A program made the translations under genes and the position numbers. Shown piece after piece: positions 46,653 through 56,070 of a stretch of 64,000 nucleotides of DNA (position 1 is the stretch's first letter; every line of letters begins with the position of its first letter). A model generated the notes under the pieces. That model was not told the origin of the DNA and ran no database searches. It saw nothing but the letters and a program-made list of their open reading frames with translations. The stretch is from Paenibacillus sp. 1_12 (GTDB taxonomy: Bacteria; Bacillota; Bacilli; Paenibacillales; NBRC-103111): contig NZ_FOTE01000007.1 in the NCBI RefSeq assembly GCF_900114475.1, positions 62,001-126,000 on the forward strand. The letters run 5' to 3'.

Positions 46653-48038
46653 ATGAATACAAAGAGAACGGAACGTCCCAATGTCATTGTTTTTTTCACC
46701 GACCAACAAAGGTGGGATTCCACAGGAGCGCATGGCAACCCTCTGGGACTTACGCCAAATTTTGACCGGATGGCAGCTGAAGGCACACATGTAAATCATT
46801 CTTTTACCTGCCAGCCGGTATGCGGTCCAGCTCGATCCTGCCTGCAGACAGGAAAATACGCAACATCTACGGGCTGCTACCGCAATGGAATCCCTTTGCC
46901 AGCAGACAGTAAGACGTTAGCTCATTATTTTCGGGAAGCAGGTTACCGTACAGGGTATATCGGCAAATGGCATTTGGCGGACACGGAGCCAGTGCCAGAA
47001 GAGCAAAGAGGAGGCTATGAGCATTGGCTTGCCTCCAACATTCTGGAGTTTTCCTCCGATGCTTATGATACGGTCATGTACAATAATGAGAATGAACCTG
47101 TCCACCTTCCGGGGTACCGCGCGGATGCGCTCACCGATGCAGCCATTCAGTTCGTTCACCAGGAGCATAAGCGAAACCTGCTGCAGGAGTCGGGGGATCC
47201 GTTTTATTTGTTCCTCTCCTATATTGAGCCTCACCATCAAAATCATCTCGATAATTATCCAGCACCTATCGGATATGAAGGTCAATACAGCGGACAATGG
47301 ACGCCGGCGGATTTGGCTGCACTCGGTGGTACGGCGCACCAGCATTTGGGTGGCTACTATGGAATGATCAAGCGGCTGGATGAAGCGCTTGGTCGCTTAT
47401 TGGATGCGTTGCGCAGCCTGCAGCTGCATGAAGATACGATTGTTTTATTTACATCTGACCATGGCTGCCACTTTAAAACGCGTAATTCAGAGTACAAGCG
47501 CTCCTGCCACGACAGCTCGATTCGAGTTCCGACGGCCTTGATCGGTCCGGGCTTCCATGCAGGAGGCAAAATTCAGGAGCTTGTCAGCTTGCTTGATCTT
47601 CCGCCGACACTGCTGGATGCTGCAGGAATACCCGTACCGGAAGCGATGCAGGGACGTTCATTGCTGCCCTTGGCGCAGAAACGAAGTACGGATTGGCCTA
47701 AGGAGATGTTCCTGCAAATCAGCGAATCGGAGGTAGGGCGCGCCATTCGGACACATCGTTGGAAATACAGTGTATATGCCCCTGACAAGGACGGTTGGAC
47801 GGACGCCGCTGCAGATGTATACGTGGAGCAGCACTTGTATGATCTCCATGCTGACCCGCATGAGCTGAACAATCTGATTGGGATTGAAAGTTACGCTTCG
47901 GTGACAGCCGAGCTGAGATCCCGACTCGAGGCACGTATGCTCGAAGCGGGGGAAGCAAAGCCCAAGATAACACCTGCTGAGGTCAGAAAAAATGATCAGC
48001 GCAGAGTGTCCGTACAGGATCTGAGAGTTCAGTTGTAA
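46653..48038 (+). CDS. Type I (formylglycine) sulfatase
   Basis: 461-aa sulfatase without a signal peptide, so probably cytoplasmic. The active-site motif CGPAR (Cys57-x-Pro-x-Arg61) marks Cys to be converted to formylglycine; metal ligands are in FFTDQQR (Asp17) and TSDHG. A maturase (anSME or FGE) is needed and is not in the window. It hydrolyses a sulfate ester on a sugar, probably the substrate imported by the adjacent transporter. The exact glycan cannot be told. ATG 46653 follows AAGGAG. Confidence 0.87.
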   Translation: MNTKRTERPNVIVFFTDQQRWDSTGAHGNPLGLTPNFDRMAAEGTHVNHSFTCQPVCGPARSCLQTGKYATSTGCYRNGIPLPADSKTLAHYFREAGYRTGYIGKWHLADTEPVPEEQRGGYEHWLASNILEFSSDAYDTVMYNNENEPVHLPGYRADALTDAAIQFVHQEHKRNLLQESGDPFYLFLSYIEPHHQNHLDNYPAPIGYEGQYSGQWTPADLAALGGTAHQHLGGYYGMIKRLDEALGRLLDALRSLQLHEDTIVLFTSDHGCHFKTRNSEYKRSCHDSSIRVPTALIGPGFHAGGKIQELVSLLDLPPTLLDAAGIPVPEAMQGRSLLPLAQKRSTDWPKEMFLQISESEVGRAIRTHRWKYSVYAPDKDGWTDAAADVYVEQHLYDLHADPHELNNLIGIESYASVTAELRSRLEARMLEAGEAKPKITPAEVRKNDQRRVSVQDLRVQL

Positions 48039-48336
48039 ATAGAAAGATGTTAGAGCAGACCCAGACTATTATTACGACTGTTTTATTAGAATTTGAAAAT
48101 ACTTCTAATAAGAAGAAAACCAATACTAGTGTATAACCTTTTGGGAACTATTGCACAAATACGGCTTTGTTCGTATGAATTGCGATAGATCCTTTTTTGT
48201 GTTTTTAGAATTCATTTTCATCATCTTGGTACGATTCTATTTCAATTCCATCCTTTTGCTTAGTGATCTATCCTAATCATAAATGTTTTGCTAAACTTAG
48301 TTTAAATGGTTAACTAATGCAGAAGGAGCCGATAGG
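48039..48336. other. Intergenic region between the two sugar loci
   Basis: Contains an imperfect inverted repeat around ATACG/CGTAT (about 48140-48192) that may end the first transcript, and a perfect 13-bp palindrome TAAACT-T-AGTTTA (48292-48304) 32 bases before the response regulator gene. No coding sequence seen. Confidence 0.4.
48292..48304. promoter_or_regulatory. 13-bp palindrome before the two-component operon
   Basis: TAAACT-T-AGTTTA, placed like an operator or AraC-type half-site pair; the binding protein is unknown. Confidence 0.35.
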
Positions 48337-49854
48337 ATGAACGTACTCATCGTTGACGATGAACAAATTATTCGCCATGGAATGGAAAGAGTCATTCAGC
48401 AATTTGATGGTTATGAGGTAGTGGGTACTGCGGATGATGGGGAAACCGCATTGAAATGGCTCAGTGAAACTGACCATCTTCCTGATCTGATTATTACCGA
48501 CATCCTCATGCAATATATTGACGGGCTCGATTTGATAGCCAAAGTAAATGAGCTTTATCCAGGTGTGCGCTGCACCATCTTATCAGGGCATGAAGACTTT
48601 CACTTAGCCCAAAAGGCAATAGACCTAAAGGTTCTGCGTTATATTACGAAACCGGTAGAACCCAAGGAACTGTATGCAGTACTGGAAACGATTCGTCAAG
48701 AAATACACAAGGAACAGAAGAATAAAATTGATTTGCTGCGCAAAGAACAATTAACCACCAACGCTTCCTTGTATGTGAGGGATAAGTTATTATCGGACTT
48801 ATTTGAAGGGCGATTGGTTTCCGTCAGAGAAATCAGCTGTTTTGCAGAGTATTTTCCGTTTTCACTTGAAAACCAATTTCACGGTGGGGTTATCCGTATT
48901 TTAAAAGCATCTGCCGAGTTAACCAACCGGGATTACTTGTTATATTCAGTAGCTGTTAAACAACTCTTTTCCGAAACGATACTTGTTCAGTGCCGCGGCT
49001 TTGTGATGATTAAGGATACAAACACGCTCGTATTTGGATTGTCAGACGGGTATACGGAAGCAGTAGAAGCAGTCCAGCAGTTTTCCTATTTGGCGGAAAG
49101 TGTTCTTAGCATCCCTATTGCTTTAGGTGTGGATGAGGAAGCGCGTGATTTACTGCAGCTTGGCCTATCTGTTGCTGATACTTTGGAGCGTATGGAGAAT
49201 AAAATGAAATCCCTGTTTAATTACCCACTGGAAGCGGAGAAGCGGCTGCGACTGGCCATCAGAAATGGGCATGCGGAGGAAGCGCGGATCAGTGCAGATG
49301 CCTTTATTGGTTTGGTATTGGAGAGCCGTTTTGGTTTGGAGCCGATTCTGCAAGCCTGTTACAAATTGATCGAATCGATACATCTGATATTGGTGGAGCT
49401 TGGGCTTGAAAAACCTGCCGCACCTCGATTAGTCGGGTTATTTATACCGGAAATATCACGGCAAATGCAGGATTGGTTGGAAGATTGCATTTCCCTAAGA
49501 GCTTCGCTCAAAACCAAACATCATAATGATTTGATTATAAGGATCACGTCATTTATGGAAGAACATTACGGAGATTGTGGACTTTCCCTGCAAAGACTGG
49601 CAGATGTGGTTTCAGTGCATCCAAACTATTTGACCCAAACATTTCGCAAGCAGACCGGATTGTCATGCATGCAGTATTTGGCCCGATTAAGGATGGAAAT
49701 GGCCAAGGAGCTTTTAAATAGTGATGAGTTGAAAATCAATCAAATTTCTGAAATCGTTGGATATGAAAATCCGCTGTATTTTAGCAGTTATTTCAAAAAA
49801 TGGGTCGGGATGAACCCGTCCGATTACAAGAAACTGAGTGATTTCCATGTTTAA
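48337..49854 (+). CDS. Response regulator with AraC output (YesN-like)
   Basis: 505 aa. The N-terminal receiver domain (residues 1-120) has acidic residues Asp7-Asp8, phospho-acceptor Asp55 (LIITDILM) and Lys105 (YITKPV). A long middle region of unknown fold follows, and the last 100 aa are an AraC double HTH (LSLQRLADVVSVHPNYLTQTF; INQISEIVGYENPLYFSSYF). It pairs with the downstream kinase and should activate the ABC/GH127 genes. AAGGAGCC precedes ATG 48337. Confidence 0.92.
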   Translation: MNVLIVDDEQIIRHGMERVIQQFDGYEVVGTADDGETALKWLSETDHLPDLIITDILMQYIDGLDLIAKVNELYPGVRCTILSGHEDFHLAQKAIDLKVLRYITKPVEPKELYAVLETIRQEIHKEQKNKIDLLRKEQLTTNASLYVRDKLLSDLFEGRLVSVREISCFAEYFPFSLENQFHGGVIRILKASAELTNRDYLLYSVAVKQLFSETILVQCRGFVMIKDTNTLVFGLSDGYTEAVEAVQQFSYLAESVLSIPIALGVDEEARDLLQLGLSVADTLERMENKMKSLFNYPLEAEKRLRLAIRNGHAEEARISADAFIGLVLESRFGLEPILQACYKLIESIHLILVELGLEKPAAPRLVGLFIPEISRQMQDWLEDCISLRASLKTKHHNDLIIRITSFMEEHYGDCGLSLQRLADVVSVHPNYLTQTFRKQTGLSCMQYLARLRMEMAKELLNSDELKINQISEIVGYENPLYFSSYFKKWVGMNPSDYKKLSDFHV

Positions 49855-51724
49855 GTGGATATACGTCTTTTTGACACAAGGATATAAAACACTGAATCGC
49901 GGAATTTTCTTTAAGCTGGTTCTTCTAATCGCTGTCCCCAATATGCTTATGGTTATTATGATCAATCAATTGATGGATAAACAGATTGAACAAAAGATTG
50001 CAGAGCTGAATAATACACTACTTGTATTAGAGCATGCTACCAACAGGGAAATAGGCGCTTTGTTCAATGACGTAACTACTTTGACTAATCAAATTTTGAT
50101 TGAATCCGAAGTTCAACGTATTCTCTCTGCATCACGAACAGCTTCTATTGAAAAACCGAATCTTCCTCCAGAGTTCATAAATGACCGGAAGGCGCTATTT
50201 GAAACCTATGACAATCAGGCAATCATACGCGATTTATTGTCGAGGTACCGATTGGTGAGGAACAACATCTACTCCATAGCCATCATCGATATGGATAAAG
50301 GCATATATGTTAACACCGGTGAGAACTATCAAATTTATCCTGAAGATTTGAGCAATTCCGTATTGCTCAAACAAGTATCTTTACCGAACCAAGCAGGATT
50401 GGCATGGAGTGTGAACGATGCTTTAACGAAAAATGTGGATATGATTACCATAGCCCGCAAAATATACGGTACGAACCAACCAGAGAATGTTGTCGGTTAT
50501 GTAATTGTGAATTTATCATTAGATGCGGTCAGAAACTCTTTCGAAACCTATAATTATTTTGGGGATATGATCTTTGGCATGATCAATAAATCTGAAAATA
50601 CGTGGATGATCTACGACAATAAACGAATATCCGGAGGATACGGAAAGCTTGATCTGAATCTACATAACAATGCCGGGATTTCCTTATCTAATACCACTTA
50701 CAACGACAAGATGTGGCGAACAGTTATGAGAAATTTGGATATGGGAGATAGGCTATTTATCGGTTTGAATACCCAATACATTGACAAACAAGCCAACCAA
50801 TTTCGTAATAATATGTACTTTGGTTATGTGTTCTTTCTGATTTTGGCTGTCTTTATTTCTTTGACAGGGGCTAAGGTATTATCTCAAAGAATCGCATTAA
50901 TCATCAAAGCGATGAGGCAATTTGGTCAGGAGAACTGGGGCACTCGGATTCATTTGCAAGGAAAGGATGAAATTCGGATTATCGGGGACACCTTTAATTC
51001 AATGGCAGCCCATATAGAAGACTTGCTCCATGACGTGAAGGAGCAGCAGCGGTTAAAAAGATTGTTCGAGTTGAGAGTATTGGAGTATCAAATTAATCCG
51101 CATTTTCTTTATAATACTTTGGATTCGATTCATTGGATGGCACTCGACAACAATGAACCCAAAATAAGTGAAATGGTCAACGGACTGTCCAAACTGTTCC
51201 GGATTATTCTGAATAAAGGAAAAGAGACCAACACGCTGCAAGAGGAATTTGATATGATCGGGATTTATATGAAAATTCAAAAAATCCGTTTTGAGGCAAG
51301 ATTCGATTATGACATTCGCCTCAGTCCGGAAATATCCTCTTATCCAATCGGTAAGCTTGTTTTGCAGCCATTGGTTGAAAACTCCATCGTACATGGGATT
51401 CGCCGTTTGAGATCAAAGGGCATCATTACGGTAAAAGGCTGGAGGATCGATGATGACGTTGTGATCGAAATCGCAGATAATGGCGTAGGTATGGACACCG
51501 AACAAGTTAGGAAGCAATCTACGCTCTTGAATTCAGATTTGATGGAAGAGGGTGTTATTACATCAGCAGGTTACGGCATGAAAAATGTAGATTCCCGTTT
51601 AAAGTTGATGTTCGGTGATGAATATGGATTAACGATATGTTCCGAACGTGGACCCAATGGTGGGACCGTGATTCGAATTTACGTGAGAGAAGCGGCAATG
51701 ATCAAAAAGCAAACAACCGGTTAG
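49847..51724 (+). CDS. Sensor histidine kinase (YesM-like)
   Basis: About 625-aa membrane kinase. TM1 (about residues 16-40) and TM2 (about 325-345) bracket an extracellular sensor, followed by HAMP and a His_kinase domain with LEYQINPHFLYNTLDSIHWM (phosphorylated His), the N-box VENSIVHGI and G-box DNGVGMD of the ATPase. The start overlaps the regulator stop by 8 bases; ATG 49847 is preferred to GTG 49838. It probably senses the sugar-loaded binding protein encoded next. Confidence 0.9.
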   Translation: MFKWIYVFLTQGYKTLNRGIFFKLVLLIAVPNMLMVIMINQLMDKQIEQKIAELNNTLLVLEHATNREIGALFNDVTTLTNQILIESEVQRILSASRTASIEKPNLPPEFINDRKALFETYDNQAIIRDLLSRYRLVRNNIYSIAIIDMDKGIYVNTGENYQIYPEDLSNSVLLKQVSLPNQAGLAWSVNDALTKNVDMITIARKIYGTNQPENVVGYVIVNLSLDAVRNSFETYNYFGDMIFGMINKSENTWMIYDNKRISGGYGKLDLNLHNNAGISLSNTTYNDKMWRTVMRNLDMGDRLFIGLNTQYIDKQANQFRNNMYFGYVFFLILAVFISLTGAKVLSQRIALIIKAMRQFGQENWGTRIHLQGKDEIRIIGDTFNSMAAHIEDLLHDVKEQQRLKRLFELRVLEYQINPHFLYNTLDSIHWMALDNNEPKISEMVNGLSKLFRIILNKGKETNTLQEEFDMIGIYMKIQKIRFEARFDYDIRLSPEISSYPIGKLVLQPLVENSIVHGIRRLRSKGIITVKGWRIDDDVVIEIADNGVGMDTEQVRKQSTLLNSDLMEEGVITSAGYGMKNVDSRLKLMFGDEYGLTICSERGPNGGTVIRIYVREAAMIKKQTTG

Positions 51725-51848
51725 GCGATCAGTAAGGTTAAATGTGTGAATTGTGAGGCTTGAAAATACAGTGAGTATTAACTATCTTCATGTCCATAGC
51801 TTAACTTTGTTGATTCATAGGTAGTGGATTATCCGTTATGATTCTTTA

Positions 51849-51862
51849 TGTAAGCGGTTTAA
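51849..51862. promoter_or_regulatory. Possible cre (CcpA) site before the ABC genes
   Basis: TGTAAGCGGTTTAA agrees with TGWAARCGYTWNCW at all but two positions. It lies 68 bases before the binding-protein gene in a 206-base gap, suggesting separate, catabolite-controlled expression of the transport genes. Confidence 0.4.
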
Positions 51863-51930
51863 TTACGTATATACGCTATGAATCGATGCAAGATGGTAAT
51901 CCTTAATTATCTATATTAGGAGGCTTGGAA

Positions 51931-53184
51931 ATGAAAAAAAGTTTATTGCTCATTTCATCAATGATCTTACTGGCTACGTCGGCATGCTCATCAGCGGCAA
52001 CAACGACACCGAGCTCGGGTAATGCCAACACACCCGCCGCTAAAGCCGGTGAGCAGGTAAAAGTATCCTTATGGGACTACAATTCTTCAGAAGCCACAGT
52101 CAAGGCATTAACCAAATTGATTGAGGACTATCAGAAGGAACATCCCAACGTGAAAATTGAACGGACCTATGTTCCTTTTGCGGATATTAAAAATAAGCTG
52201 CTGCTTGGATCGGCTGCGGGTCAGCTCCCGGATATTGTATGGATAGATAACCCGGACCATCAAGCCTTCTCGGCTTCCGGTATATTGGCTGATATCTCCA
52301 AAGAGATAAAGGATTGGGGACAAGCAGATAAATATTTTAAAGGGCCTTGGTCTTCAACGATGTATAAGGATAAAAATTATGGAGTACCAACAAGCAGCAA
52401 TAATCTGGCATTATTCTACAATGCTGACCTGTTGGATGCAGCTGAAAAAAAACCGCCGGCAAACTGGAAGGAATTACAGGACGCAGCTAAAAAATTAACT
52501 AAAAGCGGCGTTTATGGTTTTGCTGCATCGGCTATTCGCAACGAACAAGGGATGTTTCAATTTCTTCCTTTTATATGGCAGGCAGGGTCGGATTTGAACA
52601 GCTTTAATACTCCGGGAACGGTCGAAGCGCTGAAGCTGTGGAAAGGAATGGTCGATGAAGGGGCAATGTCCAAAGAAGTTTTGACCCAAGACCAACAGGC
52701 TGTCATGCTTCAATTCATCGCAGGTAAAGTATCCATGGTAGTTAACGGCACTTGGCAGCTTCCTTTGGTTGCGAAGGACGCCAAATTCAAATGGGGGGTT
52801 GTGCCTTTACCGGCTAATAAGCAAGGCGGGACAATCTTGGGCGGCGAGAATTGGGCTATAACCTCGACATCTAAAGTAAAAGACACGGCTTGGGATCTCA
52901 TCAAGTACTCCCAGGAACCGACTCGTTTAAAGGACTATCTTATCGCCTCAGGGCGGTTGCCCAGCCGTACAGATATGATCAATGATGCCACTTGGCAAAA
53001 TGATAAATCAACGAAGGTTTTTGCCGATTCCATGAATGTATCCAAAGCAAGAGCTTACGGACCCAACTATCCTAAAATATCAGATGCTGTGCAGGAGATG
53101 CTGCAGCAAGTTCTCACTGGAGTGAAATCCCCCGAGGATGCAGTTAAGGAAACGGAAACCAAAATTAAACCGCTGCTTCAGTAA
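51931..53184 (+). CDS. Extracellular sugar-binding lipoprotein (family 1)
   Basis: 417-aa solute-binding lipoprotein: lipobox TSAC (Cys near residue 19), Thr/Ser-rich linker and two lobes with ADISKEIKDWG, VPTSSNNLALFYN and GENWAIT segments typical of MsmE/YesO-type proteins. It binds the oligosaccharide for the permeases at 53243 and 54178. ATG 51931 follows AGGAGG with 7-base spacing. Confidence 0.9.
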   Translation: MKKSLLLISSMILLATSACSSAATTTPSSGNANTPAAKAGEQVKVSLWDYNSSEATVKALTKLIEDYQKEHPNVKIERTYVPFADIKNKLLLGSAAGQLPDIVWIDNPDHQAFSASGILADISKEIKDWGQADKYFKGPWSSTMYKDKNYGVPTSSNNLALFYNADLLDAAEKKPPANWKELQDAAKKLTKSGVYGFAASAIRNEQGMFQFLPFIWQAGSDLNSFNTPGTVEALKLWKGMVDEGAMSKEVLTQDQQAVMLQFIAGKVSMVVNGTWQLPLVAKDAKFKWGVVPLPANKQGGTILGGENWAITSTSKVKDTAWDLIKYSQEPTRLKDYLIASGRLPSRTDMINDATWQNDKSTKVFADSMNVSKARAYGPNYPKISDAVQEMLQQVLTGVKSPEDAVKETETKIKPLLQ

Positions 53185-53242
53185 TGTTAGTGGGAGGAAC
53201 CTAACCGTTCCTCCTTATCTCTAACAAGAAAGGGAGAGTTTC

Positions 53243-54181
53243 ATGCAAGAGAAACAGACAGTCATTCGTACAGCACAGCCTGATTCCCGGACGTCTTCGT
53301 CATGGAAGTGGAGAAGTTGGAGTAATTATGTGTTCATCCTCCCTGGACTGCTGTTTATGGTCACCTTCATGGTATTTCCGATAATATACAATATTGTGCT
53401 CAGTTTTCAAAATGTGACCCTGTTGAATTTACGCGGTGAGCATGAGTTTGTCGGGTGGCAAAATTATCAAACGATGTTTCAAGATCCGTTATTTACAGTT
53501 TCCTTTTCCAATTCAGCTATATTTACAAGTGCCAGTATATTATTTCAGTTTACAATCGGTTTTGCGCTGGCGTTGTTCTTCAACCGTAAATTTCCCGGAC
53601 GTGATTTTATGCGTTCTATTATGCTATTGGGTTGGATGATGCCGATCATTATTACCGCTACCTTATTTAAGTGGATGTTTGCAGGCGATTTTGGAGTCAT
53701 CAATCACCTATTGCAAGTAATCGGGATTATCGATAAACCTGTGTTTTGGCTGACTGAACATCATTCCTCACTTGCTGGAACCATTATGGCCAATATCTGG
53801 ATTGGTATTCCGTTCAATATGGTTATTTTGCTGTCAGGGTTACAATCATTACCCGATCATTTGTATGAAGCTGCCAAAATTGATGGGGCGAGCCGATTTC
53901 GCCAATTTACGAACATTACGCTTCCATTAATGAAGCCGACGATTATGGTACTTTTGATGCTGGGTATTATTTATACTTTCAAAGTGTTCGATTTGATTTA
54001 CATTATGACTGGAGGCGGACCTGTCAATTCAACTACCGTATTCCCGTTATATGCTTACCGTATGGCATTCACGAATTATGACTTAAGCATGGGAGCTACC
54101 GCTGCAAGCTTCATGTTTTTCGTATTGATTGCTTTGGCATCCGTTTACTTATGGATAGTTAGGAAGGAGGAGCATCAATGA
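53243..54181 (+). CDS. Sugar ABC transporter permease (MalF/YesP-like)
   Basis: 312-aa permease with six TM helices and the EAA loop LYEAAKIDGASRFRQFTNITLPLMKPT. Its N-terminal cytoplasmic tail is followed by YVFILPGLLFMVTFMVFPIIY. The stop codon overlaps the next start (ATGA), so the two permeases are coupled. They form the channel of the GH127-linked importer. Confidence 0.92.
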   Translation: MQEKQTVIRTAQPDSRTSSSWKWRSWSNYVFILPGLLFMVTFMVFPIIYNIVLSFQNVTLLNLRGEHEFVGWQNYQTMFQDPLFTVSFSNSAIFTSASILFQFTIGFALALFFNRKFPGRDFMRSIMLLGWMMPIIITATLFKWMFAGDFGVINHLLQVIGIIDKPVFWLTEHHSSLAGTIMANIWIGIPFNMVILLSGLQSLPDHLYEAAKIDGASRFRQFTNITLPLMKPTIMVLLMLGIIYTFKVFDLIYIMTGGGPVNSTTVFPLYAYRMAFTNYDLSMGATAASFMFFVLIALASVYLWIVRKEEHQ

Positions 54182-55017
54182 CGGGATATCGAACTAACAA
54201 GCGGGAATATACGACAGCACTCATTGCCGCAGTATCCACTTTGATTTATTTGTTTCCCTTGTATTGGATGTTTATAACCTCAATTAAACCGTCTACAGAA
54301 TTGTTTGCAAACCCGCCGCATTATTTTCCTTTTGAACCGACACTTGAGGCTTACATTAATAACTTTGTCCACAACAAATCGATTTTCAACTATATTGGCA
54401 ACAGTTTTATTATCGCCTTTGGCAGTATGGTGTTGACCTTAATACTTGCGGCGCCATCAGCTTACGCTTTGGCACGCTTGCCGCTTCGCGGTAAACCGCT
54501 CGTATTGATCCTTTTGCTGACCACGCAAATGCTGCCGAGCATTATGCTTGCCATGCCATTGTTTATAGCTTTTTCCAAAATGGGACTGATTAACAGCTAT
54601 ACAGCCTTAATCATCGCCAATACGACCCACTCGCTGCCGTTCGCAATCTTGGTACTTCGTCCTTATTTTCTTTCCTTGCCAAGTGGTCTGGAGGAAGCAG
54701 CCCTCATTGATGGCGCCAATAAATTTGCTGCGTTTTGGAGGATCATCCTTCCATTGGTAAAACCTGGATTAATGACGGTTGGCGCCTTCTGCTTTCTGTG
54801 GGGATGGGGGGACTTTATCTTCGCCCTTACACTCACCTCCGACGAGAAAATTCGTCCTCTGACAATGGGGTTAAGCAAGTTCAGCGGTGAATACGGTACG
54901 CAGTGGAATAACTTAATGGCTGTCGCTACGATCGCGGCAATTCCTATCATCGCGATTTTTATTTCTTTGCAAAAATATATAGTCAGCGGCTTGACCAGCG
55001 GTTCGATGAAAGATTGA
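54178..55017 (+). CDS. Sugar ABC transporter permease (MalG/YesQ-like)
   Basis: 279-aa partner permease with six TM helices, the YWMFITSIKPSTELFANPP start characteristic of MalG-type proteins, the EAA loop LEEAALIDGANKFAAFWRIILPLVKPG and the C-terminal QKYIVSGLTSGSMKD. It has a 4-base overlap with the preceding permease. No ATPase gene follows. Confidence 0.92.
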   Translation: MTGYRTNKREYTTALIAAVSTLIYLFPLYWMFITSIKPSTELFANPPHYFPFEPTLEAYINNFVHNKSIFNYIGNSFIIAFGSMVLTLILAAPSAYALARLPLRGKPLVLILLLTTQMLPSIMLAMPLFIAFSKMGLINSYTALIIANTTHSLPFAILVLRPYFLSLPSGLEEAALIDGANKFAAFWRIILPLVKPGLMTVGAFCFLWGWGDFIFALTLTSDEKIRPLTMGLSKFSGEYGTQWNNLMAVATIAAIPIIAIFISLQKYIVSGLTSGSMKD

Positions 55018-55082
55018 TTCTTTTAAGGCCATACGAGTTCCACAAGTCATTTATTTCATATATCACAAGGAGGAATTTTTCT

Positions 55083-56045
55083 ATGAAGCTAGGCGTGTTT
55101 TTGACACTATTTCGTAAATACTCGCTTGAAGAGGCGTTATCAATGGTTGCAAGTCAAGGCTTGCAAACCGTAGAGATTGCAACAGGTGGGTATGTGGGTA
55201 ATCATCACTTGAATCCACATCGTGTGCTCGAGTCCAGACATGAAATCGACAAAGTGAAATCGCTGCTCGATCGACATCAGCTTGAAATCAGCGCCTTAAG
55301 CTGCCATGGCAACCCGCTTCATCCGAACCCGGAAATTGCCCGTCAACACGACGATGATTTTCGTAAATCCATCCTTCTGGCCAAAGAACTCGGCGTAAGT
55401 ACTGTGGTCAATTTCTCGGGGTGTCCAGGTGAATCAGAGCATTCCCTATATCCGGTATGGATCACATGTCCGTGGCCAACTGATTTTAGTGAGGTGGTCA
55501 ACTGGCAATGGGAACACAAGCTGATTCCATATTGGAAGGAAATGGGCTCGTTTGCTAAAGAAAATGGTGTGAAAATCGCTGTAGAACCGCATCCTGGATT
55601 TAACGTTTATAACAGTGAAACGGCATTAAAGCTGTGTGAAATCGGTGGCGATCATATCGGCGTTAATTTTGACCCCAGCCATTTGTTTTGGCAGCTGATG
55701 GATCCGGTAGCATGCATTCTGGAGTTGAAACATAAAATCTATCATTTTCATGCCAAAGATACAGGCATTCATACAAAGAATGTTTCCGTCAATGGAGTGT
55801 TGGATACGAAGTCTTACAGGGATGTGAATAATCGGTCTTGGGTTTTTAGAACGGTAGGTTATGGTCATGGAACTGAGACATGGAAAGCAATCATCAGCGC
55901 GTTGCAGATGGTCGGTTACGATCATGCAATCAGCATCGAACACGAAGATGGACTGATGTCAATCCAAGAAGGATTTAGCAAAGCTGTTGATTTCTTAAAA
56001 GATATGATCATCATGGAAAACTCAGGTGAAATGTACTGGGCCTAA
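55083..56045 (+). CDS. Sugar phosphate isomerase/epimerase (xylose isomerase-like TIM barrel)
   Basis: 320-aa AP-endonuclease-2/xylose-isomerase-like barrel (PF01261). Metal-binding acidic and His residues are visible in VEPHPGFNVYN, GVNFDPSHLFWQL, YHFHAKDTG and SIEHEDG. It should isomerise or epimerise the sugar released by the adjacent GH127 enzyme, but the substrate is not determined. AAGGAGG precedes ATG 55083; the ORF reaches back into the permease gene without support. Confidence 0.88.
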   Translation: MKLGVFLTLFRKYSLEEALSMVASQGLQTVEIATGGYVGNHHLNPHRVLESRHEIDKVKSLLDRHQLEISALSCHGNPLHPNPEIARQHDDDFRKSILLAKELGVSTVVNFSGCPGESEHSLYPVWITCPWPTDFSEVVNWQWEHKLIPYWKEMGSFAKENGVKIAVEPHPGFNVYNSETALKLCEIGGDHIGVNFDPSHLFWQLMDPVACILELKHKIYHFHAKDTGIHTKNVSVNGVLDTKSYRDVNNRSWVFRTVGYGHGTETWKAIISALQMVGYDHAISIEHEDGLMSIQEGFSKAVDFLKDMIIMENSGEMYWA

Positions 56046-56070
56046 CCTGAAATAGAAAAGGAGAATGGTC

